Shown: positions 26,114 through 34,957 of the stretch, piece by piece
Layout: each line of letters begins with the position of its first letter
How positions within the stretch are numbered: position 1 is the stretch's first letter
Origin: JAGKXB01 sp964498835
GTDB lineage: Bacteria; Pseudomonadota; Gammaproteobacteria; Burkholderiales; Burkholderiaceae_D
Assembly (NCBI GenBank): GCA_964498835.1
Contig: CAZCIX010000002.1
Span: forward strand, 29,346-93,345
Length of the DNA: 64,000 nucleotides
Reading direction: 5' to 3'
The notes under the pieces: model-generated
Told to the model about the DNA's origin: nothing
Seen by the model: the letters and a program-made list of their open reading frames with translations, nothing else
Databases searched by the model: none
Made by a program: the position numbers and the translations under genes

Positions 26114-26171
26114 TTATACGAAATTATTTCGTGTTTGTATAATTATACAAAGTTTAAATAATTTCGTATAA
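26114..26171. promoter_or_regulatory. Nested dyad symmetry upstream of the ATPase gene
   Basis: An outer perfect 16-bp inverted repeat, TTATACGAAATTATTT (26114-26129) and its complement (26156-26171), encloses a perfect 18-bp palindrome TTTGTATAATTATACAAA (26134-26151). A third dyad ACGAAAT-T-ATTTCGT overlaps at 26118-26132. The cluster sits 27 bases upstream of the ATPase start codon. This density of symmetric AT-rich sites looks like a multi-site operator; the protein that binds is unknown. Confidence 0.6.
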
Positions 26172-26193
26172 CAGGGCATTTACAAAGGAAAAC

Positions 26194-28245
26194 TCACCCA
26201 ACTTTAGGCTTCGCCAACAACGCTTTCAAGTTCGCCAGGCGGTTTTGTGGGGTGATGATTTCTTCTTCGGTTGGGATGGCGATGCCTTGGTCTAATTTCA
26301 TTTCTTTGATGAAACGTGACATGTCGCAATGCACACTTTCTCTGGCGCGTTTGCGTTTTTTGCACCAGCTGACGTGCAGGCTGCGTTGGGCGCGGGTGAT
26401 GCCGACGTACATCAGGCGGCGTTCTTCTTCGATGCGGGCGGCGAGTGTGTCGGCGGGGGCGTCCGGGTCGCCTTTGTGAGGCAGGATGCCTTCTTCCACG
26501 CCGACCAGGAAAACATGGGGGAATTCCAATCCCTTCGAGGCATGCAACGTGGACATGCGCACGGCGTCGGGTTCTTCATCGCGGCCTTCTAGCATGGTCA
26601 TCAAGGCGACCATTTGTGTGAGTTCCAGCAGGCTTTTTTCCGCATCTTCTGCATGTTTGCCACCGTTGCCTTTTTGTTTTAGCCAAGTCGTAAAGTCCAG
26701 CACATTTTGCCATTTGCTTTGCGCTTGTCTGTCATCGAAGTGGTTGTACAAATACGCTTCGTAATTAATTTCTTTCATCATGTCATCCAGCACGGCAGCA
26801 GCGTTTTCGCCCTTGCCGGAAGGGCCGACACGGCTGGCGCGTGCTTCTAATTGATTGATGAAATCACCAAATTCACGCAGCGGAGTGAGTTGTCTCGATG
26901 TGAGTTGTGCCTCAATTCCGCCTTTGAAGATAGCTTCAAATAAAGAGCATTGCCATTGACCGGCGTAAGCGCCCAATACTTCTAGCGTGGATTGGCCGAT
27001 GCCGCGTTTGGGTGTGGTGACGGCGCGGATGAAGGCTGGGTCGTCGTCATTGTTGGCGATCAGGCGTAGGTAGCTGATGATGTCTTTGATTTCCGCCCGG
27101 TCGAAAAAGCTTTGCCCGCCTGACATGGTGTAAGGGATATGTTCACGTCGCAGTGCTTGCTCAAACACTCTGGCTTGATGATTGCTGCGATACAAAATGG
27201 CGTAATCGGAGAATTTTGCCCGTCGTTCAAAGCGATGGGCCGATAACATGATGGCCACTTGATCCGCTTCTTGCTCGTCATCTTCCATCCCCAATACTTT
27301 GATGGGATCACCCAAACCGTGCTCAGACCACAATGATTTTTCAAACAATTTGGGATTGTTGCCGATGACTTCGTTAGCTGCCTGCAAAATGCGTGTACTG
27401 GAGCGATAATTTTGTTCCAGCTTGATGACTTTCAGATCGGGAAAATCAACTTGCAGCGTTTTGAGATTTTCGATCGTCGCACCGCGCCAGGCGTAAATCG
27501 CTTGATCATCGTCGCCTACCGCCGTGAACATGGGTTTTTTACCGACGCCGGTGACAAGTAATTTGACCAATTCGTATTGGCATAAATTGGTGTCTTGATA
27601 TTCATCTACCAGCAAATAACGCAAACGGCGCTGCCATTTATCGCGGATGTCTTGATTGTTTCGGAATAATTCCACTGGCAAGCGAATCAGATCATCGAAA
27701 TCCACTGCCTGATACGCCGCTAAGGTGGCGACATAGTTGCGATAAATCCGCGCTGCCTGCGCTTCATCTTCATCTTTGGCTTGATTGAGTGCGATATCGG
27801 GTTCAATCAGATTGTTTTTCCACAGCGAAAGCGCGGTTTGGATGCGGCGTATGAGTTGTTTATCGGTGGTGACAGCTAAATCTTGCACTAAGGAAAAACA
27901 ATCGCTGCTATCCATGATGGAAAAACGATCTTTCAAGCCAACCGCTTGCGCTTCCTGACGCAGAATTTTCACACCCAGGGAGTGAAATGTGCTGACCGTC
28001 AGTTTTTTCGCCTGTTTGGGTTCTTGCAGCAGCGTGCCGATACGTTCTTGCATTTCAGCCGCGGCTTTATTGGTAAAAGTCAGCGCCGCAATGTGCTGTG
28101 CTTCATAGCCACAATGCTCAATCAAATGCGCGATTTTTTGTGTAATGACACGTGTTTTCCCAGAACCTGCGCCAGCTAACACTAGGCAAGGGCCATCCAT
28201 GTATTTAACGGCTTCGCGTTGCGGGGGATTGAGGAGTGAAGACAT
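26194..28245 (-). CDS. rep: ATP-dependent DNA helicase Rep
   Basis: SF1A 3'-5' helicase helping replication forks past obstacles. From the ATG at 28245 (MSSLLNPPQREAVKY) the product is 683 residues, close to E. coli Rep (673). Motifs: Walker A LAGAGSGKTRV near residue 24, TFTNKAAAEM, DEYQDTN, GDDDQAIYAWRGA, QNYRSS and STLHASKGLEFPHVF. It lacks the UvrD-type C-terminal Tudor-like extension, which favours Rep over UvrD. The frame stays open 216 bases upstream but that part has no family match. A second superfamily member, uvrD, lies at 57320. Confidence 0.92.
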   Translation of the reverse strand: MSSLLNPPQREAVKYMDGPCLVLAGAGSGKTRVITQKIAHLIEHCGYEAQHIAALTFTNKAAAEMQERIGTLLQEPKQAKKLTVSTFHSLGVKILRQEAQAVGLKDRFSIMDSSDCFSLVQDLAVTTDKQLIRRIQTALSLWKNNLIEPDIALNQAKDEDEAQAARIYRNYVATLAAYQAVDFDDLIRLPVELFRNNQDIRDKWQRRLRYLLVDEYQDTNLCQYELVKLLVTGVGKKPMFTAVGDDDQAIYAWRGATIENLKTLQVDFPDLKVIKLEQNYRSSTRILQAANEVIGNNPKLFEKSLWSEHGLGDPIKVLGMEDDEQEADQVAIMLSAHRFERRAKFSDYAILYRSNHQARVFEQALRREHIPYTMSGGQSFFDRAEIKDIISYLRLIANNDDDPAFIRAVTTPKRGIGQSTLEVLGAYAGQWQCSLFEAIFKGGIEAQLTSRQLTPLREFGDFINQLEARASRVGPSGKGENAAAVLDDMMKEINYEAYLYNHFDDRQAQSKWQNVLDFTTWLKQKGNGGKHAEDAEKSLLELTQMVALMTMLEGRDEEPDAVRMSTLHASKGLEFPHVFLVGVEEGILPHKGDPDAPADTLAARIEEERRLMYVGITRAQRSLHVSWCKKRKRARESVHCDMSRFIKEMKLDQGIAIPTEEEIITPQNRLANLKALLAKPKVG

Positions 28246-28490
28246 GCGGTGTGACGGTGCAGAATGCAAAACTGAAGAAGCGCCGCATTGTATAACAGGC
28301 GTGTCAGCTTGGGAGTGGGGCGCTGAATTGATCAGGGCAATTTCATGAATCAGTAAACGGTCGGTTAAGGTTAGTCGACCATTTAATGCCTCATGTGTAA
28401 CGCTTTGGCCATCGGCATTATTTTCTAACTTGTTATAATGGCCAGTTATGTATTTCCTCATTAAAAATAAGCGAACCAGTAGTTTGAACT

Positions 28491-28973
28491 ATGAAATTTG
28501 AACACCTAGTGGAAATCAATGACCCGCGCAATCCTCTGTTGTATCCATTGACGCGGGAGCAAATATGGCGTGGTTTGGTGTTGCGTGCCGAGGCGCCCAA
28601 GGTGTTTGTGCCGCATTTGGATGAGTGTCAGTTACTTGAAAATAACGAAAAACGCTTAACGCGCCAATTGCGTTATGGCTCATTAATTGTGGTGGATAAG
28701 GTTGTTTTTGCGCCGCAAGAGTCTGTGCAATATCTAGTTGCTGCGCAGCAGGATATTGTGGCGTCGAGTCTGGTGATGCGAATAGAAGAGCCGTTGCCTG
28801 GTCGTTTGTTTGTGCGCTTTGAATATGAAGATGGGCATGACACCAGCACGGATGAAATGGCGGCTATGTACAATGATCTGCGCCATGAGGCTTACAAAGC
28901 ATCCGACATTGACACCATCCACATCATCCGAGAATTAGCGCAACAAGGCCGTTTTGATGCTGCGTTAAATTAA
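28491..28973 (+). CDS. SRPBCC-like protein (DUF1857/AtaL type)
   Basis: A 160-residue cytoplasmic protein without signal or membrane segments. The alternating hydrophobic strands and the N-terminal FEHLVEINDPRNP, PLTREQIWRGLVLRAEAP are typical of the AtaL-like SRPBCC family (DUF1857), whose fold forms a hydrophobic ligand cavity. Ligand and role are unknown. It is 20 bases upstream of nadA on the same strand and divergent from rep, so it is likely co-transcribed with nadAC. Confidence 0.75.
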   Translation: MKFEHLVEINDPRNPLLYPLTREQIWRGLVLRAEAPKVFVPHLDECQLLENNEKRLTRQLRYGSLIVVDKVVFAPQESVQYLVAAQQDIVASSLVMRIEEPLPGRLFVRFEYEDGHDTSTDEMAAMYNDLRHEAYKASDIDTIHIIRELAQQGRFDAALN

Positions 28974-28993
28974 GGTCATTCAGTTATTTAATT

Positions 28994-30127
28994 ATGCAAA
29001 ATTCTACGATTCATCCCATCGAATACGAGCATCCGCAATCGGGCGGCAGTTGCGTCGCCCAAGCATGGGCACGCACGCCTGTCATGCCTTCTGCCGAGGA
29101 AAAAGCAGCCTTGAAACAACGCATCAAAGCTCTACTGAAGGAAAAGAATGCCGTACTGGTGGCGCATTATTACGTTGATGCCGATATCCAGGATTTGGCG
29201 CAGGAAACCGGTGGTTGCGTTTCTGATTCGCTGGAAATGGCACGCTTTGGGCGTGACCATCCAGCGCAAACGCTAGTGGTGGCGGGTGTGCGTTTTATGG
29301 GCGAAACCGCCAAGATACTCAGCCCCGAAAAGCGTGTCTTGATGCCGGATTTAGATGCGACTTGCTCCCTGGATTTGGGTTGCCCAGCGGAGGAGTTTGC
29401 CGCGTTTTGTGATGCCCATCCTGACCGCACTGTCGTGGTGTATGCCAATACCAGCGCAGCGGTGAAGGCCCGTGCGGATTGGATGGTGACGTCTTCGATA
29501 GGACTGCAAATCGTGGCACATCTGCATGCGCAAGGCAAAAAGATTTTGTGGGCACCCGACAAGCATTTAGGCGGATACATCCAACAACAAACTGGTGCCG
29601 ATATGTTGTTGTGGCAGGGTTCTTGCCTAGTGCATGATGAATTCAAAAGCGTCGAGCTGGAACTGCTGAAAAACGACTATCCCGATGCCAAGGTGTTGGT
29701 GCATCCAGAATCCCCTGCTGCTGTGGTCGCTTTAGCGGACATGGTGGGTTCCACCTCGCAAATGATTACCGCAGCGCAAAACATGGATGCGACGACTTTC
29801 ATCGTTGCCACCGATCAAGGTTTGTTGCATAAGATGAAATTAGCCGCGCCTGGCAAGCAATTCATTGCTGCGCCGACGGCTGGCAATAGTGCTACCTGCA
29901 AAAGCTGTGCCCATTGTCCATGGATGGCGATGAATGGTTTGGTGAATTTGGCTGCAGTATTAGAGCAAGGTAATAATGAAATCCAGGTCGACCCAACGAT
30001 AGGACGCGCGGCAGTGTTGTCGATTAATCGCATGTTAGATTTTGCCGCGGCACAAAAAACATCCGTACAGCCCGGTGGCGATTTAGCGAAAGAAGCCACA
30101 TTATTTTCAGGTGTAGGTCCAGCATGA
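28994..30127 (+). CDS. nadA: Quinolinate synthase
   Basis: Condenses iminoaspartate (made by NadB) with dihydroxyacetone phosphate to quinolinate. The 377-residue product has the [4Fe-4S] ligands: Cys in DLDATCSLDLGCPAEEF near residue 125, GGCVSD, and CKSCAHCPWMAMN near residue 302. The N-terminal AHYYVDADIQDLA is the substrate-binding loop. Its TGA overlaps the nadC ATG (ATGA). nadB is 1.8 kb downstream on the opposite strand. Confidence 0.96.
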   Translation: MQNSTIHPIEYEHPQSGGSCVAQAWARTPVMPSAEEKAALKQRIKALLKEKNAVLVAHYYVDADIQDLAQETGGCVSDSLEMARFGRDHPAQTLVVAGVRFMGETAKILSPEKRVLMPDLDATCSLDLGCPAEEFAAFCDAHPDRTVVVYANTSAAVKARADWMVTSSIGLQIVAHLHAQGKKILWAPDKHLGGYIQQQTGADMLLWQGSCLVHDEFKSVELELLKNDYPDAKVLVHPESPAAVVALADMVGSTSQMITAAQNMDATTFIVATDQGLLHKMKLAAPGKQFIAAPTAGNSATCKSCAHCPWMAMNGLVNLAAVLEQGNNEIQVDPTIGRAAVLSINRMLDFAAAQKTSVQPGGDLAKEATLFSGVGPA

Positions 30128-31035
30128 CGAACGTAATAAAAAACGTAATGACAAGTTCAACAACTACTTTGATCAATCCTTTTGCACCTTTTGATGCTGC
30201 ATTAGCGACAGCGTTTGAAGCCAATATCGAAACGGCGTTGGCTGAAGACATCGGCACTGGCGATGTCACAGGTTTGCTAGTACCTGAGCAAGAATGGGTG
30301 CAAGCGCGCGTGCTGGTGCGGGAAGAGGCGGTGTTATGCGGCGCACCCTGGTTTGAGGCGATAATGCAGCGTTTGGATGCGCGTTCTCGTATCACGTGGC
30401 GTTATGCGGAAGGTGCGCTGATGCAAGCGGATACCGAAGTTTGCACCATAGAAGCACCCGCCCGGGCGTTGTTGACAGCTGAACGTCCTGCTTTGAACTT
30501 CATGCAATTATTGTCCGGCGTGGCGACGACTACGCAACGTTATGTGAGTTTGATACAAGGCACTCGCGCTACGATCTTGGATACCCGTAAAACGCTGCCC
30601 GGCATGCGTTTGGCACAAAAATACGCAGTGCGCGTTGGTGGTGGCATGAACCAGCGTTTGGCTTTGTATGACGGTATTCTCATCAAAGAAAATCACATCG
30701 CCGCTGCCGGTAGCATCGCCGCTGTCATGCATGCTGCGCAGGTTGTGAATACCCAATTAGCGACGCCGGTTTCCATACAAATTGAAGTGGAGAGTTTGGA
30801 CGAACTCGAACAAGCATTAGCCGCAGGTGCAACGTCCATCTTGCTCGATAACTTCAGCCTGCAAGGCATGCGCCAAGCCGTGGCGCTGACAGCTGGCCGT
30901 GCTGTATTGGAGGCATCTGGTGGTGTGAATAAAGAAAGTGTGCGCGCGATTGCTGAAACTGGTGTGGATAGGATTTCTATCGGCAGTTTGACCAAGGATG
31001 TGCAGGCGATTGATTATTCTTTGCGGATTGTTTGA
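30124..31035 (+). CDS. nadC: Nicotinate-nucleotide pyrophosphorylase (quinolinate phosphoribosyltransferase)
   Basis: Converts quinolinate and PRPP to nicotinate mononucleotide with loss of CO2. The 303-residue protein has LAEDIGTGDVTG near residue 40, TRKTLPGMRLAQKYAVRVGGG near 158 (PRPP and quinolinate contacts), IEVESLDELEQAL, and the C-terminal EASGGVNKESVRAIAETGVDRISIGSLT segment. The start overlaps the nadA stop; the family domain starts after about 30 residues, so an internal start at 30148 is also possible. A bidirectional terminator-like hairpin follows. Confidence 0.96.
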   Translation: MTNVIKNVMTSSTTTLINPFAPFDAALATAFEANIETALAEDIGTGDVTGLLVPEQEWVQARVLVREEAVLCGAPWFEAIMQRLDARSRITWRYAEGALMQADTEVCTIEAPARALLTAERPALNFMQLLSGVATTTQRYVSLIQGTRATILDTRKTLPGMRLAQKYAVRVGGGMNQRLALYDGILIKENHIAAAGSIAAVMHAAQVVNTQLATPVSIQIEVESLDELEQALAAGATSILLDNFSLQGMRQAVALTAGRAVLEASGGVNKESVRAIAETGVDRISIGSLTKDVQAIDYSLRIV

Positions 31036-31056
31036 TTGAGACAGTTCAATTAGGTG

Positions 31057-31083
31057 TAGAGTCAAACTGTTAATTTGACTCTA
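31057..31083. terminator. Bidirectional terminator-like hairpin between nadC and the carbonic anhydrase gene
   Basis: TAGAGTCAAA (31057-31066) and TTTGACTCTA (31074-31083) pair perfectly over a 7-base loop, followed on the plus strand by a T-rich run. It lies between convergent nadC and the carbonic anhydrase gene and could serve both. Confidence 0.7.
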
Positions 31084-31096
31084 ATTTTGATAATTT

Positions 31097-31879
31097 TTAC
31101 TCACTGACTTGCACGACACGCCCATTCAAAGCTTGTGTTGGACGTGCATTCATTTTGTAAAGGCGGTGAAAAGCAGCAATTTGTTTTTTCGATAATTCTT
31201 CTGTTTGTTGCAACACTTGCCAGCGCACGCCTTCGCTGCAAGGTGGTGTGGTGAGCGAGCCCATAAAAGCGTAATAAGTCTGATTTTTAGGTAGCATGCC
31301 AGCGGGATTGAAGTTTGCCAGTTTCGAGACTGTTCCCTCTTTTTCTGGTAAGGCATCGAAAATATTTTTCAATACTTTGTTTTCTTTCCCTTCCTTAAAA
31401 AGAAGGGCGACCACGGCTAGCTTGCCTTCAGCATTTTTATGTACTAAGTGAGCGACCAAAGGGTAATTTTTGCCATTTATTTTTTCTTCACTAGGCGTAT
31501 GGAAATGAAATTGGGCAAGATGATAAGCATCTTTGCCTAATTTGATATGGTTGCTGTTGCCATTGTTGATGTTATTGCCAGAGGGCAGATTGATTTGTAT
31601 GGTATGACCATTGTTCGTCATTTCAGCATTGCTGGCGACATAGTGAAAATCAATTGCTGGCAGGACACTTTTCGTTGCTTTGGTTGTTTCAATATTGATA
31701 GGAGATTGCTCTTTGCCTAGTTTGCAAGTGACGAAATCCTTTTCCAACTCACCCCAATGCGCGGCGTCAGTAGTACCTTCATAAGTCCAGTGTGGATGTG
31801 GTCGGTCATCAGCGAAAGCAGTTGTGATGGAAAGTGCGCAAAGTGTGTTCATGACGACAAGTACAATTGTTTTTTTCAT
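31097..31879 (-). CDS. Periplasmic alpha-class carbonic anhydrase
   Basis: Zinc enzyme interconverting CO2 and bicarbonate. A signal peptide (about 1-23, ending TTAFA-DD) sends it to the periplasm. Family motifs: EQSPINIETT near residue 60, the zinc histidines in FHFHTPSEE near 127 and VAHLVHKN near 148, and the gate SLTTPPCSEGV near 208, whose Cys would pair with the Cys near residue 52. Length 260 is normal. It sits between nadC and nadB but on the strand of nadB, 61 bases downstream of it, so it might be read from the nadB promoter. Confidence 0.95.
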   Translation of the reverse strand: MKKTIVLVVMNTLCALSITTAFADDRPHPHWTYEGTTDAAHWGELEKDFVTCKLGKEQSPINIETTKATKSVLPAIDFHYVASNAEMTNNGHTIQINLPSGNNINNGNSNHIKLGKDAYHLAQFHFHTPSEEKINGKNYPLVAHLVHKNAEGKLAVVALLFKEGKENKVLKNIFDALPEKEGTVSKLANFNPAGMLPKNQTYYAFMGSLTTPPCSEGVRWQVLQQTEELSKKQIAAFHRLYKMNARPTQALNGRVVQVSE

Positions 31880-31940
31880 AAACTTTGTGTGATTTAGGTG
31901 GAAAATGGATGGAACATCAATGCAGAAGAGTAATTGTGAA

Positions 31941-33557
31941 TTAATTTTTTCTCATAGGCAACAACACACTAGGCAATGCCTGTGGCAGGGTATCCGGATA
32001 ATCCCGACTAAAATGCAAACCACGGCTTTCATGGCGTGACAGAGCACTATTCACAATTAGCGACGCAACGTCGACCAAATTACGTAATTCCAGCAAATCC
32101 GGTGTGATCCGGAAGTGGGTGTAGTACTCGTTAATTTCTTCCTTCAACAAACGAATGCGATGCTGGGCGCGTTCCAGTCGTTTGGTAGTGCGGACGATGC
32201 CGACGTAATTCCACATGAAGCGGCGCAATTCATCCCAGTTGTGCGCAATCACGACTTCTTCGTCGGCGTTGGTAACGCGGCTTTCGTCCCAGGCGGGTAG
32301 TTCTGGCGCCGTTTCCTGCTTGTGCGTTTGAATGTCTTGCGCTGTGGCGCGTCCTAATACGATGCATTCCAACAGGGAATTGCTGGCTAAACGGTTGGCG
32401 CCATGAAAGCCCGTGCACGCTGTTTCGCCAACCGCATACAAACCAGGCAAATCAGTACGGCCACGCATATCGGTCACGACGCCGCCACAGGTGTAATGTG
32501 CGGCTGGTACGATGGGAATTGGCTCTTTGGTAATGTCGATGCCCAAGGTTAAGCAGCGTGCGTAAATGGTGGGGAAGTGTTCTTTTAAAAATTCTGGTGG
32601 CTGGTGGCTGATATCCAGATGCACGTAATCCAAGCCACGTTTCTTCATTTCAAAATCAATTGCTCTAGCGACAATGTCGCGCGGTGCCAATTCAGCCCGT
32701 TCATCGTGTGCCAGCATAAAGCGCGTTCCTGCGGCAGCGCCGGCTTCTGGTGGTAGTTTTAAAACGCCACCTTCGCCGCGTATTGCTTCTGTGATCAAAA
32801 ACGATTTGGCGTAGGGGTGATACAGGCAAGTTGGGTGGAATTGGATAAATTCCATATTTGAAACACGACAGCCAGCGCGCCAAGCCATGGCGATGCCGTC
32901 GCCAGTCGCAGTGTCTGGATTGGTGGTGTACAAATACACTTTGCCCGCGCCACCGGTTGCCAGTACGGTATGTTGCGCGGTGAAAGTTAAGACTTCTCCT
33001 GTGCTTTCATCTTGTACGTACAAGCCTAGGCATTTGGGCATGCCAGGTGTTTTATTACTGTTATTACCGACTTTGTCTGAAGTGATTAAATCAATCGCGC
33101 AATGATGTTCAAATAATTGGATATTGGGATGAGCACGTACCTGCTGCTCTAATGTCGTTTGCACTGCATGTCCGGTCGCATCGGCGGCGTGGATGATGCG
33201 GCGTTGGCTGTGTCCGCCTTCGCGCGTCAAATGGTAGCCAAATTCTGTGGTGGCATCTTTGGTAAATGGCACGCCTTGCTTGATTAACCAGTCAATCGCA
33301 GTAGAGCCATTTTCAACGATGAAACGTGTCGCAGCCTCGTTACATAATCCGGCACCGGCAATCAGCGTATCTTCCACGTGTTGGGCATGGCTGTCGCTGG
33401 AATCGAGTACTGCCGCAATCCCTCCCTGTGCCCAGCTGCTGGCGCCATCGAGCAAAGCGCGTTTGGCGATCACCGCGACGGTGCGGGTTTCCGCAAGATG
33501 TAGTGCAACGGATAAACCAGCCAATCCGCTTCCTACGATGGCGACATCGAATTTCAT
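31941..33557 (-). CDS. nadB: L-aspartate oxidase
   Basis: FAD enzyme oxidising L-aspartate to iminoaspartate, which NadA uses. The 538-residue protein opens with DVAIVGSGLAGLSVALH (FAD-binding), then ASSWAQGGIAAVL, HAADATGHAVQTTL, a VLATGGAGKVY second nucleotide motif and HYTCGGVVTDMRGRTDLPGLYAVGE; the C-terminal helical domain is complete. Together with nadA-nadC this gives the full aspartate-to-NaMN route within 4.6 kb. purT is upstream on the same strand, 29 bases away. Confidence 0.96.
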   Translation of the reverse strand: MKFDVAIVGSGLAGLSVALHLAETRTVAVIAKRALLDGASSWAQGGIAAVLDSSDSHAQHVEDTLIAGAGLCNEAATRFIVENGSTAIDWLIKQGVPFTKDATTEFGYHLTREGGHSQRRIIHAADATGHAVQTTLEQQVRAHPNIQLFEHHCAIDLITSDKVGNNSNKTPGMPKCLGLYVQDESTGEVLTFTAQHTVLATGGAGKVYLYTTNPDTATGDGIAMAWRAGCRVSNMEFIQFHPTCLYHPYAKSFLITEAIRGEGGVLKLPPEAGAAAGTRFMLAHDERAELAPRDIVARAIDFEMKKRGLDYVHLDISHQPPEFLKEHFPTIYARCLTLGIDITKEPIPIVPAAHYTCGGVVTDMRGRTDLPGLYAVGETACTGFHGANRLASNSLLECIVLGRATAQDIQTHKQETAPELPAWDESRVTNADEEVVIAHNWDELRRFMWNYVGIVRTTKRLERAQHRIRLLKEEINEYYTHFRITPDLLELRNLVDVASLIVNSALSRHESRGLHFSRDYPDTLPQALPSVLLPMRKN

Positions 33558-33586
33558 GAGGCGTTCCTTATTGAACTTGTTGGTAC

Positions 33587-34801
33587 TTATTCTGTAACGA
33601 TGGGTTTAACCATGGCCGCAGCTTGTTTAGCATTGCGGCGTGCTGTCTCGATATTTTCTGCTGTAGCAAGTGCCACACCCATGCGGCGGCGGGTGAAGGA
33701 TTCTGGTTTGCCAAACAAACGAATATCGGTGCCAGGAATACGCAAAGCTTGCGCCACGCCTTCAAATGCAATCGCCTTGGCTTCATGTTGGCCATAAATG
33801 ACAGCGGATGCCGCGCAAGTTTTTAATTCTGTGTTGACGGGCAAGCCGAGAATGGCTTTGGCGTGCAATTCGAATTCGCTTTGCAATTGGCTGGCCAGTG
33901 TGACCATGCCGGTGTCATGTGGCCTGGGGCTTACTTCAGAAAACCAAACCATATCGTTTTTGACGAATAGTTCGACGCCGAACAAGCCCAAACCGCTCAG
34001 ATTGTCAGTGACTTTTTTAGCAATGTCTTGTGCCCGTTCTATGGCTGCAGCAGGCATGGGATGCGGTTGCCAGGATTCGACATAGTCACCATGCACTTGA
34101 ATGTGTCCTATCGGGGCACAAAAATGGGTTTTGATCTCGCCATCCGTATTGCGCGCACGCACGGTGAGGAGGGTGATTTCATAATCAAAATCGATAAATC
34201 CTTCCACAATTACCCGCCCTGGGCCGACTCGCCCACCCGTTGCTGCATGTTGCCAGGCGGCTTCGATTTGATGCGGGCTAGTCAGCATGGATTGCCCTTT
34301 GCCGGAAGAAGACATAACAGGTTTGATCAAGCAGGGGAAACCAATATCCGCGCAGGCAATCTTTACTTGATCCAGCGTATTAGCAAAACGGTAGGGGGAA
34401 GTCGGCAAACCCAACTCTTCCGCTGCCAAGCGTCGTATCCCTTCACGGTTCATGGTCAGCCAAGCAGCGCGAGCAGTGGGGATGACTTGCGTTTTGCCGG
34501 CTTGTTCCAGTTCAATCAGCGTACTGGTCGCAATGGCTTCAATTTCTGGTACCACATAATCCGGTTTTTCCAGTTCGATTAATGCTGCCAATGCAACACC
34601 ATCGGTCATGTCGATAACATGGCTGCGATGTGCGACTTGGTGCCCTGGCGCGTTGGCGTAGCGATCAACTGCGATGACTTCAATCCCTAAACGTTGCAGT
34701 GAAATAATCACTTCCTTGCCCAGCTCGCCTGAACCTAGCAGCATGACTTTGGTGGCGGAGGAAGAAAGAGGTGTGCCGAAGCGAGGGGCGGATTTCATCA
34801 T
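33587..34801 (-). CDS. purT: Formate-dependent GAR transformylase
   Basis: ATP-grasp enzyme making FGAR from GAR, formate and ATP, bypassing folate. The 404-residue product shows KVMLLGSGELGKEV near residue 18, the ATP-grasp KPVMSSSGKGQS near 162, and NDMVWFSEVSPRPHDTGMVTL near 285. E. coli PurT has 392 residues. Two adjacent ATG codons (34801, 34798) can start it. Together with purN the genome encodes both enzymes for this step, useful when formate is plentiful. It reads toward nadB. Confidence 0.95.
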   Translation of the reverse strand: MMKSAPRFGTPLSSSATKVMLLGSGELGKEVIISLQRLGIEVIAVDRYANAPGHQVAHRSHVIDMTDGVALAALIELEKPDYVVPEIEAIATSTLIELEQAGKTQVIPTARAAWLTMNREGIRRLAAEELGLPTSPYRFANTLDQVKIACADIGFPCLIKPVMSSSGKGQSMLTSPHQIEAAWQHAATGGRVGPGRVIVEGFIDFDYEITLLTVRARNTDGEIKTHFCAPIGHIQVHGDYVESWQPHPMPAAAIERAQDIAKKVTDNLSGLGLFGVELFVKNDMVWFSEVSPRPHDTGMVTLASQLQSEFELHAKAILGLPVNTELKTCAASAVIYGQHEAKAIAFEGVAQALRIPGTDIRLFGKPESFTRRRMGVALATAENIETARRNAKQAAAMVKPIVTE

Positions 34802-34957
34802 GTGGGTTCTCGTTACTAAACGTGTGTAAAAGCAAATAAATACTTATATGTAATGCAATATGATAACCTGGTATAAAAATGCCGCTTATTTTATTCTGTT
34901 TAGGTTTTTTAATAACAATTTGTTTTGCTTCATGAAAACTTACTAAGTTACGACCTT

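Noticed and set aside
26115..26170. The two outer arms resemble loxP half-sites (12 of 13 bases).
   Set aside because: They point the opposite way to loxP arms and are separated by about 30 bases, not 8. No Cre-like gene is seen, so the likeness is probably chance in AT-rich sequence.
26130..26171. Possible chromosome dimer resolution (dif) site in the same AT-rich palindromic region.
   Set aside because: The pattern of 11-base XerC and XerD half-sites with a 6-base centre does not fit; the symmetry is of a different size.
34028..34582. 184-codon open frame antisense to purT.
   Set aside because: Fully covered by the conserved purT coding sequence; no recognisable domain.
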